Source: Mytilus galloprovincialis
Taxonomy: Eukaryota > Mollusca > Bivalvia > Mytilida > Mytilidae
Reading direction: 5' to 3'
Assembly (NCBI RefSeq): GCF_965363235.1
Contig: NC_134840.1
Coordinates: forward strand, 90,470,416 to 90,534,415
Length of the DNA stretch: 64,000 nt
Numbering within the stretch: the first letter of the stretch is position 1; every line of letters begins with the position of its first letter. The notes below the pieces were generated by a model. That model saw only the letters and a list, made by a program, of their open reading frames with translations. It was not told the origin of the DNA and did not search any database. This document shows positions 10,396 through 20,074 of the stretch, piece after piece. Both the position numbers and the translations under genes were made by a program.

Positions 10396-11637
10396 AAGTT
10401 TGACTAATTATTTCAGTCTGTCAGGAATACAAATATATAAAGTGTTCCATGAGAAGTATTCTAGAATTAACATATAATACACCGCCCCTAGACTATACAG
10501 TTTCATCGTAGCTCCAATTGTACAAGTGACAATTTCCCATTTGAGTTGTTTCTGTATTTTAAAGAAAAGATACTAGTTGATACAATCCAAAATTGGTAAG
10601 AATATGCGCGGGTTTTGAATTTTATATACATTGAGCATTGGTATTCTCTAATAATTACATTAGATGTATGTTTCATTATGATACTTTATTCTGATTGGGT
10701 AACTGCACATCACGTGTTATTCCGTAAGCAATTGCATTGCTCAATAAAACTTTTCATTCATGATAACACGTGGTCCAACAATAAAGTGCACAGGTGAATT
10801 AAATAAAACAATAAAAAAATTCGTGTGTTCATGATCATTGCTAAAAAAATGTAATTATAAGTATTGAATGCTTCTTTTTGTAACTTCATAGGGTTTTAAA
10901 AGCGTTGACCGTGCGTACATTTTTAGTATGAAGTGCTTCTTTTTGTAACTTTATAGGGTTGCAAGGTTTCCTAAAAAAAATCGTATAATTACAACAAAAA
11001 GTTAAAAACGCCGTCATGCTAATAAAACTTGTTGAAAAAGCGTAGATTCAAAAATGTAATATTATACCACTGTCTTTATTTCACTTCATTAGACCTTATT
11101 AAACCCTTCTGTTTTACTTTTTACATAAAGTACGCGATACGAACGACTGATCATTTAGGTATTTCATTTAAATTTATTTGTTTAAAAGTCATTGTCTTTA
11201 CAACACTAAGAACTTTGCACCTTAATGATTCAAAGAGATAATTTTGTCAATGTGATTTATAACATGTATTAAAAGTAAGTATATTTGTACATTACTGTTT
11301 CTATTTAATTCGTTCTAAAGTAATACAGCATTCTCTCAATTAAAACAAGAAAGTAAATGTTGAAAAATGGAAAAGGTCATTTACGGTTTAGACAATATCC
11401 TGCATTTCACAAAATCAACTTTAAAATCTAAAGTGGAAAGATACACTTCTGTACATGTATATAAAAAAGCGAAAATAGTAGAATGAAAATGTCGTTATAA
11501 TGATTTTACTATGTCAGTAATTCCTTTCTTTTTTTCATTTTTATCATTTTGAATTAATTTCACAATATGGTCGTCCGTCTTTCAAATTTAAACTATTGTT
11601 TTCAAGGTAAATATTGAATCTGCAACTAACCTTAATC
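10396..11637. other. intergenic; small repeats, no gene seen
   Basis: No exon is supported. An inverted pair cacgtgttat (10711-10720) / ataacacgtg (10763-10772) encloses 42 bases. A ~66-bp tandem duplication of 'gcttctttttgtaact..atagggtt' lies at about 10861-10965. A possible splice acceptor 'attgttttcaag' ends near 11606, 32 bases before the TRIM start codon, so a 5' non-coding exon may exist upstream. Confidence 0.5.
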
Positions 11638-13656
11638 ATGGCTGATGAGGACAATAGTGATCAACCAGTTCGGAAGTCCAGGAACGTGAAATTCATGGAG
11701 AGGATAGATAGTTCAGAAGAAGTTATCAACACCGACAGGGAAGGTTACCAAACTCCAACACCAAATGAACGACTTAATATAAAAACAAAAGAAAGTGACG
11801 ACAAATTTGATTGGTGTGGTCTGTGTTATGAAGATTTCCAGGACCCTAGAATATTACCGTGTATGCATACGTTCTGTTTTAAGTGCCTTGATGAATTTGT
11901 TGAACAGACTTCAGAAGAAAATAAATTCCCTTGTCCACTCTGTAAAATTAGTACTAGCATTCCAAACGGTGGCGTCACTGCATTTAAATCTAACATTTAT
12001 GTTAGTGCTATGCAAGCCTCTCTCCAGATGGAGGCAAAGAAATCAGTCTGCGAAACTTGCGAAGAAGCACTGGAAGCACAAACTTACTGTCTTGAATGTA
12101 AGCAGAATTTTTGCAACAAATGTGGAAACATTCACCTAAAGATGAAGCTTTCAAAAGAACATCATTTAGTTAATTCTCTACAGACGGCTGAAAAAGATGG
12201 CCATAGAATGAAGTCCTACACGTTCTGTGATGATCACCGACAAGAAATCACATTATACTGTTGTGATTGTTCTATTCCGCTTTGTGATGCTTGTCAAATA
12301 GACAGTCATGAGGAGCACGATCTTCAAAACATTGTTGAATATGCAAAGGAAACTAAACAAGATTTGCAGAATTCTATTGATTTGTTAAATAATTATCTCC
12401 CTTCCCTAAAAGATAGGCTTACCGATGTGCAGCTTAATGAGAAGGAGTTTGTTACAGCGAAACAGAACCTAGCAGGTGTAATTAAGGCACGTGCTGTCGC
12501 TTTGCATAAAGAAATCGATGATGTATCAGATAAGTTTCTCGAAGAAATTGAAAAAGAAATTCAGGTCGAAGAAGATCGTGCAAAAATTTTCAAATCTCGT
12601 GTCTCGGAAGCTGTGAGATTTGCAAGTCAACAAATAACAGCAGCTAACCACTACATATCATTTGGATCGAACCCAGACGTTGCAGCAGGAAGAGACACTT
12701 TACGCCGTCATCTTCATGCCGCATTCAAACTTCTTCCTGTCGGATTCATACCGAGAGTCAACGTCATATTTTCATCTTCTAATTCAGGAGATACTATTTC
12801 CAGAGAAATGTTCGGTAACATTTCGAAGAGAGGCAAATTAAACATGGATCTTAAACAGGAAGCATCCTATAAAGTCCCTGGGCAGCACTTAATTCGCGGA
12901 ATAGCCCCCGTCTCTGGAGGGAAAGCATGGGTTGCCTGTGGCTTCGATCAACGGTTGCATCTAATAAACCGTCTGGGAAGTCGTATCCGAACAATCCGCC
13001 TTGGAAAGGAGATAGACATCGATTATGTTACTTCTGACAGCAATGACAGTGTCTATATTTCTTGTCGTAAGAACAGATGTGTAAAAGTTTTGAATCGGGA
13101 CGTAAGAATCCGAGATCTGGCAATTTTGAACGACTACCCTCGCGGGATCGCCTTATCGCATACTAGTGACTTGTTAGTATGTGCGACCAAATCAAGCACA
13201 TATGACAATTATAAGCATTCTGACAAAAACGTTGTGATGAAATATACTCACAACGGAAAGGTCATTACGGAGTTCGAAAGGTCGAAACAACACATGAAAT
13301 ATCCTAGGCGAATAACAGAAAATATAAATGGTGATATCTACGTTTCAGACCATAAAGAATCATGTGTTCATGTTTTAACTTTAGAGGGACGTCATAAGAG
13401 AAAATACACGGGAACAGAAGGTAATCTAATAGGGGAACCATGTGGTTTGACATGTGATAGGTATGGCCACGTCCTTGTTACAGACTACAAAAACCACTGC
13501 GTTCATTTACTAGATCAACAGGGTCAACATTTATGTAATATCTTAACCGAAAAAGATGGCATTAAGAATCCGTTTTCCGTTGCCGTTGATGACGACGGAT
13601 TTTTGTGGTTAGGTTGTAGTTTAGGTATGGTTCATATATTTCAGTATTTACTGTAA
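11638..13656 (+). CDS. TRIM-type E3 ubiquitin ligase (RING, two B-boxes, coiled coil, NHL-like propeller)
   Basis: 672 aa in one uninterrupted exon. I start at the first ATG, 11638, which has A at -3 and G at +4; the frame is open further upstream without an ATG. The RING is C3HC4: Cys60, Cys63, Cys75, His77, Cys80, Cys83, Cys99, Cys102. B-box 1 is about residues 138-175 (Cys138, Cys141, Cys151, Cys154, Cys159, Cys162, His175). B-box 2 is about 197-227 (Cys197, His200, Cys208, Cys211, Cys216, Cys219, His224, His227). A coiled coil runs about 236-337. The C-terminal half, about 420-672, has NHL/beta-propeller-like repeats ('PRRITENINGDIYVSDH', 'PCGLTCDRYGHVLVTDY'). The layout matches TRIM2/3/71-type and the many bivalve TRIM56-like proteins. 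Such proteins attach ubiquitin to bound targets; many bivalve copies are thought to serve immunity. Target unknown. Intronless structure suggests expansion by retroposition or intron loss. Confidence 0.93.
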   Translation: MADEDNSDQPVRKSRNVKFMERIDSSEEVINTDREGYQTPTPNERLNIKTKESDDKFDWCGLCYEDFQDPRILPCMHTFCFKCLDEFVEQTSEENKFPCPLCKISTSIPNGGVTAFKSNIYVSAMQASLQMEAKKSVCETCEEALEAQTYCLECKQNFCNKCGNIHLKMKLSKEHHLVNSLQTAEKDGHRMKSYTFCDDHRQEITLYCCDCSIPLCDACQIDSHEEHDLQNIVEYAKETKQDLQNSIDLLNNYLPSLKDRLTDVQLNEKEFVTAKQNLAGVIKARAVALHKEIDDVSDKFLEEIEKEIQVEEDRAKIFKSRVSEAVRFASQQITAANHYISFGSNPDVAAGRDTLRRHLHAAFKLLPVGFIPRVNVIFSSSNSGDTISREMFGNISKRGKLNMDLKQEASYKVPGQHLIRGIAPVSGGKAWVACGFDQRLHLINRLGSRIRTIRLGKEIDIDYVTSDSNDSVYISCRKNRCVKVLNRDVRIRDLAILNDYPRGIALSHTSDLLVCATKSSTYDNYKHSDKNVVMKYTHNGKVITEFERSKQHMKYPRRITENINGDIYVSDHKESCVHVLTLEGRHKRKYTGTEGNLIGEPCGLTCDRYGHVLVTDYKNHCVHLLDQQGQHLCNILTEKDGIKNPFSVAVDDDGFLWLGCSLGMVHIFQYLL

Positions 13657-13689
13657 AATTATGACAGCATTCTAATTGAGATTACCCTG

Positions 13690-14015
13690 TAAAGCTCTAC
13701 TATCCTCACTGAAGTTATAACCAGCATAGTAGTCCGCACTTCTGTGTTGACATTAATTATCATCGATATTGTCTTATTTGTACCGGTAATTGTAAACTAT
13801 CTCTTTACAAAATTTTGAACTTTTCGAAATACATAGAGGATTTTTCTCCAAAGGAATAGACCAGGCAAAATCTTTTGGAATATTAAGTCTTCAACTTTCT
13901 TTAACTTCGTTCTTTGTCTCATCTTTTGAACTTTTTTATTCGAGCAACTGCATAGTTTTTAGGAGACGAAACGCGCGTCTGGCGAACAGCTTTTTGTCCG
14001 AGTATTTATGATGCG
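13690..14015 (+). repeat. diverged copy of the 'gacgaaacgcgcgtctgg' repeat (family A)
   Basis: Same block order as the better copies at 18251-19015: 'gtagtccgcacttctgtgttgacat', 'tttacaaaattttgaactttt', 'cttcaacttt..cttcgttctt', 'gagacgaaacgcgcgtctgg' (near 13962-13981). No coding potential. It begins just after the TRIM stop codon, so the TRIM 3' UTR may run into it. Confidence 0.65.
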
Positions 14016-14833
14016 TTTACATACAGTGTTAAAGCATTCAGTGAAGACGCACATCCTTTCGAAACAGCAGTTTCATAACTTTCGTTCAAGTTTAAAGAAC
14101 TGTTGTTTGTTGTACCTAAGTGTTTCGAATTGACTTTCATTCATTATATGTAAAGTTTGGTATATTTTATGTATGTATATTATATAACATTTATTTTTCT
14201 TTGGTTTTATTCAAAAGTCATTTGTGTCGTATCATAGTACGGACAGGTGACCTGTACAGGGTTTATTAATTCACGAAACACAGTATCGAATACATGCACT
14301 TGACAGTCAAAACCAGTTTTAAGTCTTATTCATCTCAAAGTACAGTGAAGATTTCATGAAAAAGTTAGGATTGAAAATTGACCCTCAAACTCTCGTAGCC
14401 TGACTTGAAATTTGTTTAGTTCAACACATTATTGTTTGTAGTGAGGCTTAGGAAGTCGAGCTCGTGTAAAAACAATATTTTTCATCGTATATAGTTGCAA
14501 AAGAGACAATTTTTGTTTGTTTGACTTATGTTTAGTGGTAAATATTTAATGATGTTCAGGACTAGAACAATGACTGAAATTTTGGTTATGAAAACAATGA
14601 CTGAGTGAGATGAAGATCGGGTAATTTAGGAAAATACAACTAAAGGAAGAAATGTTTGATAGTGGTTATAATTTTGTCCTGCAGCATGTCACTTTACGGA
14701 TTTTTTTTAACGCGCAGAAAGAGTTGAGCACTCCCTCTTCTTCTTCCATATACTGCCCATATGGAACTCTCTGAATATATACTTGCAAATTGGTTCTGCA
14801 TGGTTAAAAACAGGATACAACAATTGTTCATCT
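14016..14833. other. no gene seen
   Basis: AT-rich sequence with no supported exon or recognisable repeat. Confidence 0.45.
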
Positions 14834-15470
14834 TTATTTTGTGAGATTAGTCATTTGAAATTTTAACGTCTCAAATGACTGTGCTGTGGTGACCTCCGGG
14901 GGAAGCTTGTTCCAGTCTTTGGTGGTATACACAAAGAAGGGCCATCTCCTGCAGTCTTTGGTTGGTGTTTGTACCAAGTATACATGCTGTTGTGCATGTC
15001 TTGATACTCTAGTTTGTCTTTGGAGGTACAAGTCTTTGGTGATGGCTACTTTGTCGTTAACGATCTTTTACATCATTGCGACCCTGACCTTTCTGTGTCG
15101 TTCTTGGAGACTTTTCTAGCCCAATTCATTAATCTCATCTGTGACACTTGATCTGTTTCTGTAGCGCATGGTGACGTATCGCGCAGCCTTTCTTTGATTT
15201 TTTCAATTTGTTCACTATGTTTTTAATGATATGGGTCACATAATGTTGTGGCCTTATTAGAGTTTTGTATGCTTGCTCTTTAGTGCTTTCAGAGCCGATG
15301 TGTAGTTTTCTATGGATGAAACCAAGGCTTCTGCTTGCTTTGCTGGTAATGGTGTTGATGTGTTCTCCCCTGTCTAGTTGGTTTGTGATGGTGCACCCCA
15401 GGTACTTAATTGAAGTTTCATGTTTTAGTACATGGTCACATAAGACATCGGATTTAATGTCGAATTAAGA
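14834..15470 (-). pseudogene. LINE remnant (C-terminal RT region), CR1/Jockey-like
   Basis: Minus-strand translation from about 15460 down gives 'IKYLGCTITNQLDRGEHI', 'SLGFIHRKLHI', 'YRNRSSVTDEINELG', 'KSLQERHRKVRVAMM' and 'FFVYTTKDWNKLPPEV', ending at the stop near 14834. This order (thumb region to C-terminus) is typical of non-LTR RTs. Several in-frame stops (for example after INELG and after VAMM) and a drop in similarity near 15230 show it is dead. The RT catalytic part is absent: 5' truncated. It differs in sequence from the LINE at 7200. Confidence 0.8.
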
Positions 15471-16349
15471 AGTATCTACATATTTATAAGTTCATATCGC
15501 AAAGCTATGCAGATGCAACATCTCAGCATGGAATTACCGGCAATCGGGAAATTCACGGTTACCACGTTACCATAGCTTCAACCTTGGTACACATAGATTA
15601 ACGGGTCATTTCATCATGAAAGCGTTAATTTTTTGAAGTTGTATTACACTATTAAATTACAAAGATAAGTTTTCAGTATGAAAACAAGTATTACTAAAGA
15701 AATTCGGAATCATGATTTCTGGCTTATGATGTCATGTTGTTATCTCTTCTTTTTGTCCTTATGATTTGCAATACACTTACAGTGAATCATTCAATATGGA
15801 AAATCATGGTTTGTAAAACTGTTGTACAAGCTTCGCACTGGTGTGCCTACGCTGTTTAAAGAGGAAAACCAGAAAACTCCAGAAATCAAAATTAAAAACA
15901 ACATGCCAAACAGACATAAATTGTACAAAACCAGGTTTTTGCAGGACATAGCTAGATAATACATTACAATGCAGGACATAGCTAGATAATACAATTAATT
16001 ATCTAATTACTACCACAATTTGATGATAATTAGTATTGTAATTTTCATTGTTATTAATAAATAAATGTAATATATCAGTCTTACAAATCTACTCTTGAAT
16101 TCTATCTTAATTCTAACTTATTTTGGGGAAATCTTTTTAGAAATTCAAATGTGACGTCACTTTGAGCGTTGATGGCTTTGGCTATATCGGCTGTGTATTT
16201 TTATGTGCTGGTTTGGGTTGTTTTATGTAATGTATCCGTTTTTATTCTGTAGTTAGTCACCACTTCGGTTTTATCATGTATATCTATTATATAGTCATTT
16301 TATAAAATTTACTGTTTGAAAAAGTATGAATTATTCTAAATATTGAGGA
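15471..16349. repeat. no gene; short tandem duplication at 15941-15998
   Basis: 'gcaggacatagctagataat' occurs twice, 30 bases apart (from about 15941 and 15971). Otherwise the segment is AT-rich with no supported exon. Confidence 0.6.
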
Positions 16350-16530
16350 TGTTCTTGTCCCAGGCAGAAAACCCTAGTCGTATTGGTCACGCCTTATTTG
16401 GAACTTTTGGTCATCAGTGCCTTTCAACTTTGTACTTTTTTGGTTTTTGAGCTTTTTTCAACTGAGCGTCACTGGTTGGTTTTGTGTGGACAAGGCGCGC
16501 GTCTGGGGGTTAAAGTTTAAATCTAGTACC
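16350..16530 (+). repeat. diverged 3' part of repeat family A
   Basis: Blocks 'cttgtcccaggcagaaaacc', 'ttcaactttgtacttttttg', 'gagcgtcactggttgg' and 'ggacaaggcgcgcgtctggg' follow the family A order. Fragment only. Confidence 0.6.
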
Positions 16531-16644
16531 TTTTGTTAGCTATTATTCGTGTGTTTCTCTGTCCTAAATGTTCTCCCATTTTTCGTATTGTAGTCCTGTC
16601 ATGTAATATTGTCAATTTAATGTTATATTTAACATTGCCATAAA

Positions 16645-17165
16645 AGCGGGAAGTTTGGCATGCCACAAAACTAGGTTCAACCCACCATTTGTTTTTTTGA
16701 AAATGTCCTGTACCAAGTCAGGAAAATGGCCATTGTTATATTATAGTTCGTTTATGTGTGTGTTACATTTTAATGTTGTATTTCTGTTGTGTCGTAGTTC
16801 TCCTCTTACATTTGATCCTTTCCTCAGTTATAGTTTGTAACCCGGATTTGTTTTTTTCTCAATTGATTTATGAATTTCGAACAGCGGCGTACTACTGTTG
16901 CCTTTATTCAACCAACCATTTTTTTAAAATGTCCTTTACCAAGTCAGGAAAGTGACAGTTATTATCTTATACATTTTAGTTCGTTTCTGTGTATGTTGTG
17001 TTGTCGTTTATGTTTTCTGTCGCACTTCAGTGTTTCTGTTGTTTCGTTGATTTTCTCTTATAGTTGATGTGTTTACCTCAGTTTTATTATGTAACCCAGA
17101 TTTCTTTTCTCTAAATCGATTTATGACTTTCGAACAGCGGTTTACTACTGTTGCCTTCATTTACC
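16645..17165 (+). repeat. tandem duplication of mussel repeat family B, ~250-bp unit
   Basis: Two diverged copies in tandem. Each has 'ttgaaaatgtcctgtaccaa' or its variant, 'gtcaggaaa', 'agttcgttt.tgtgt', 'ttgtaacccggat', 'ttatgaatttcgaacagcgg' and 'tactactgttgcctt'. The first ends near 16910 and the second near 17160. A separate fragment of the same family lies at 31520-31690. Confidence 0.7.
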
Positions 17166-17454
17166 CAAATTTCGTATTTTGCAAAAAAACTATTAGATAG
17201 CGGGAAATTGAAAATAGAACAAATATCAGTAATACAAACTAAAAAAAAGAGTTTATGAATTGTATTATTTTCTAAATGTTAAAAATGCACAAAGACTTAT
17301 ATGAGCTACTGAGGCTAACTAGATTCTCTCTGTTCATAAACATAGATGAGTTTTTCTTCACTCCATAGTGCATTATCACGCCAAATGCGGTAAAAGAAAC
17401 ATTTAGTTAAACAAATGGTCCAGGGAACCCTATCAACGCTTTATAAAGTCTCCT

Positions 17455-17695
17455 TAACTTCCGGTTGTCTGTACTATACAAAATAAGTAAAATCACAAAA
17501 ATACCGAACTTAGAGGAAAATCTAATCGCAAAGTTCATAATCACAAGGCAAAATCAAATAACAAAACACATCAAAAACGAATGGACAAGAACTGTCATAT
17601 TCCTGACTTGGTACAGGCATTTTCAAATGTAGAAAATGGTGGATTAAACCTGGTTTTATAACGCTAACCCTCTCACTTTGATGACAGTCTCGTCA
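17455..17695 (-). repeat. family B-related repeat in reverse orientation
   Basis: Contains 'cacatcaaaaacgaatggac', 'actgtcatattcctgacttg', 'gtacaggcattttcaaatgt' and 'ggattaaacctggttttata', then 'cctctcactttgatgacagt'. The reverse complement shares the 'gccacaaaactaggttcaa..ccacc..tttgaaaatg..tgtaccaagtcagga' order with 16655-16725. A similar copy lies at 32755-32930. Confidence 0.65.
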
Positions 17696-18250
17696 AATTC
17701 CGATGATCAGAACCAAGAAGAAGATAACAGTTGTTAGGCAGTGCAATTTGTTGCTAAGATTAGTGTTAAATAATTTGAAACTGTATTGTATTAATACACC
17801 CTACACCCTACACCTATACATCCTCTTCCATCAAACGAACGCCCCTCAGAAGTATGAGTTTTACTTGGTTTGAAAAGGTATAATGATATTTAAATTGTGT
17901 ATACCAGGATCAACCATCAACCATAGATGTCTGAAAATTTGTGACCTTTCTTCTTTCCGGAAAACACCAATAATTAAAAGATTTTCCCTACCATATAATT
18001 GAAAATTAAAAAAAAATACATTACCCTACTATCTTCTACATGTGCGTTTTTTTGTCATAATAGGTCACACTGTGTTACGGTCCAAATGAAGCCAACCAGT
18101 CTTTGTTTTATTGCCAAACGCCACGCGCTAAGCGAAGACGCATCTAATACTAAGTTTTAAAGACATCTACCCAGGGTTTGAACCCACAGCTCTCCTCAAA
18201 AGTGGCGGTCGAATTTATTATGTATAGAGGAATTTTGATGAGTACAGTTA
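17696..18250. other. no gene seen; B-box-like trace
   Basis: No exon is supported. 'agggtttgaacccacagct' (about 18173-18191) resembles a reverse-strand B-box and T-arm, but no A-box is convincing. 'tacaccctacacctataca' is a small simple repeat near 17798. Confidence 0.4.
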
Positions 18251-19015
18251 TAAATACAAAATTTAATCCTGGTATCTATGATGAGTTTATTTACAACCAC
18301 TAGGTCGATGCTACTGCTGGTAGTCTTAATTCCCTGAGGGTATCACCAGCCCAGTAGTGTGCTGACATGAATTATCATTGATATGGTCATAAATATAAAT
18401 TATCTGTTTACAAAACTTTTGAATTTTTGAAATACTAAGGCTTTTCTACATCAGGAATAGATTACCTTAGCTGTATTTGGCAAAACGTTTCGGAACTTTG
18501 GTCCTCAATGCTCTTCAACTTCGTACTTTATTTGGCCTTTTTAACTTTTTTGGATTTGAGAGTCACTGAGGAGTCTTTTGTAGACAAAACGTGCGTCTGG
18601 CGTAAATACAAAATTTAATCCTGGTATCTATGATGAGTTAATTTACAACCTACAGGTCGATGCAACTGCTTGTGGAGTTATAATTCCCCGAGGGTATCAC
18701 TACTCCAGTAGTCAGCACTAGTCAGCACTTCTGTGCTGACAAAAAATATCATTGATATGGTCATAATTATAAATTATCTGTTTACAAAACTTTTGAATTT
18801 TTGAAATACTAAGGCTTTTCTACAGGAATAGATTACCTTATATGTATCTGGCAATTTTTTTTATGAATTTTGGTCCGCAATGCTCTCAAACTTCGTACTT
18901 TATTTGGCCTTTTTAACGTTTTTGGATTTGAGCGTCACTGATGAGTCTTTGTAGACGAAACTCGCGTCTGGCGTAAATACAAAATTTAATCCTGGTATCT
19001 ATGGTGAGTTTATAT
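18251..19015 (+). repeat. repeat family A: two tandem units plus partial third (~355-370 bp)
   Basis: Unit 1 is about 18251-18603, unit 2 about 18604-18974, and a third starts at about 18975 and stops after ~40 bases. Each unit begins 'aaatacaaaatttaatcctg', carries 'gtcgatgc.actgct', 'ccc.gagggtatca', 'tttacaaaacttttgaattt', 'cttcgtactttatttggcc' and 'gagcgtcactgatgagtctt', and ends 'agacgaaactcgcgtctggc'. The end can fold (AGACG / CGTCT). The units are far more alike than the dispersed copies at 13690 and 16350, so this array arose by a later duplication. Confidence 0.8.
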
Positions 19016-20003
19016 ACTTATTACTGAGTGATTACTTGTCCCCTAGTTACATCACAGACCACTATTCCTTTCGATATTTCAGCATTTTCTGTATTTTTAA
19101 TGCATCTCATACTTGTAACAAAACGAAATATTTGAACGTTTATTCTAGTAATATGTTATAATATTTCAAAATATACATAATGTAAAAATACAAAAGCCTA
19201 AGCTAAACTTCAAACTAAGTTAAATATATGTATATATTGAGATGTAAAACTTTTACTATCTTGACGACAGCTCACTGCAATTTAAGTGTGCAAAGTTTTA
19301 TATGTTCGTCGTCAAATTTGACGAAAAACGGTACATTGTCAATGACAATTGTGACCGTATTTATATAAGCAAAAAATCAGAAAACAAAAATGCTGACGTC
19401 GTATCATGCTCGACGATATTTTGTGATCATGCCATCAAAATTTTTTTTTCACACTTTTAAGTCTGGAGCCTATAACGGTAAACATAAGGAGTTTTGTATT
19501 AGCCTCTGCAACTTATTTTCAAAATGAGCATATTTCAATATCTACCCCTTACAATTCACCGACTTTTATAACATTGAATGTTTCATGTTGTTGAGTTTTG
19601 ATACTATGCAGGAAATTAGTATGAAAAAAACTTTGGTTAAACATTGAGTAAAGTAGTTTAACTCCTCCACAGTGGTCACATAGAAGTATAACAAGCAAGA
19701 ACAGAACAAGGAAGGTGTCTAGCAATGACGCTTGTCAATATTAAACCTGTGTTAAATGCTACTATAATAAAAGTTCTGCTAAATAAATAAAACAACAGTG
19801 TTTGTTGCTTGGATTTGATTTTCACAAACATTGCAGTTGTTGATTTATTGTTTATAGCCATCTTTGGAATATGAATAATGCACAATATCCAAAATGAAAC
19901 AGAAAAAATTATGTCTTCGGTAATTTCACTACACATACCAGTCCGTTCAACGTACAGGAATGAACACTTCGAGAAATAATCTGCATAACAGTAATAATAT
20001 CAA
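19016..20003. other. no gene seen; probable 3' UTR of the SPEC3-like gene
   Basis: The part just below 20004 is downstream of the minus-strand SPEC3-like stop codon. The reverse complement of 19844-19849 is AATAAA, 155 bases after the stop, a candidate polyadenylation signal. The remainder shows nothing recognisable. Confidence 0.4.
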
Positions 20004-20074
20004 TCAAGTAAGAAAATCCACACTACTTTGTCGGCGGGCATAATATGGAATCTTAACGTCGTCATCCTTCTTCA
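20004..20074 (-). CDS. SPEC3: SPEC3-like exon 3 (terminal)
   Basis: 71 nt. The preceding minus-strand sequence is a T-run then cag. The first two bases complete a Leu codon split by intron 2. It encodes a short charged tail (KKDDDVKIPYYARRQSS) ending in TGA. Found by phase and splice-site matching; this is the least certain exon of the model. Confidence 0.75.

Noticed and set aside
11614..11637. Start of the TRIM protein eight codons upstream.
   Set aside because: The upstream codon at 11614 is TTG, not ATG. The ATG at 11638 has a good context and a typical acidic TRIM N-terminus.
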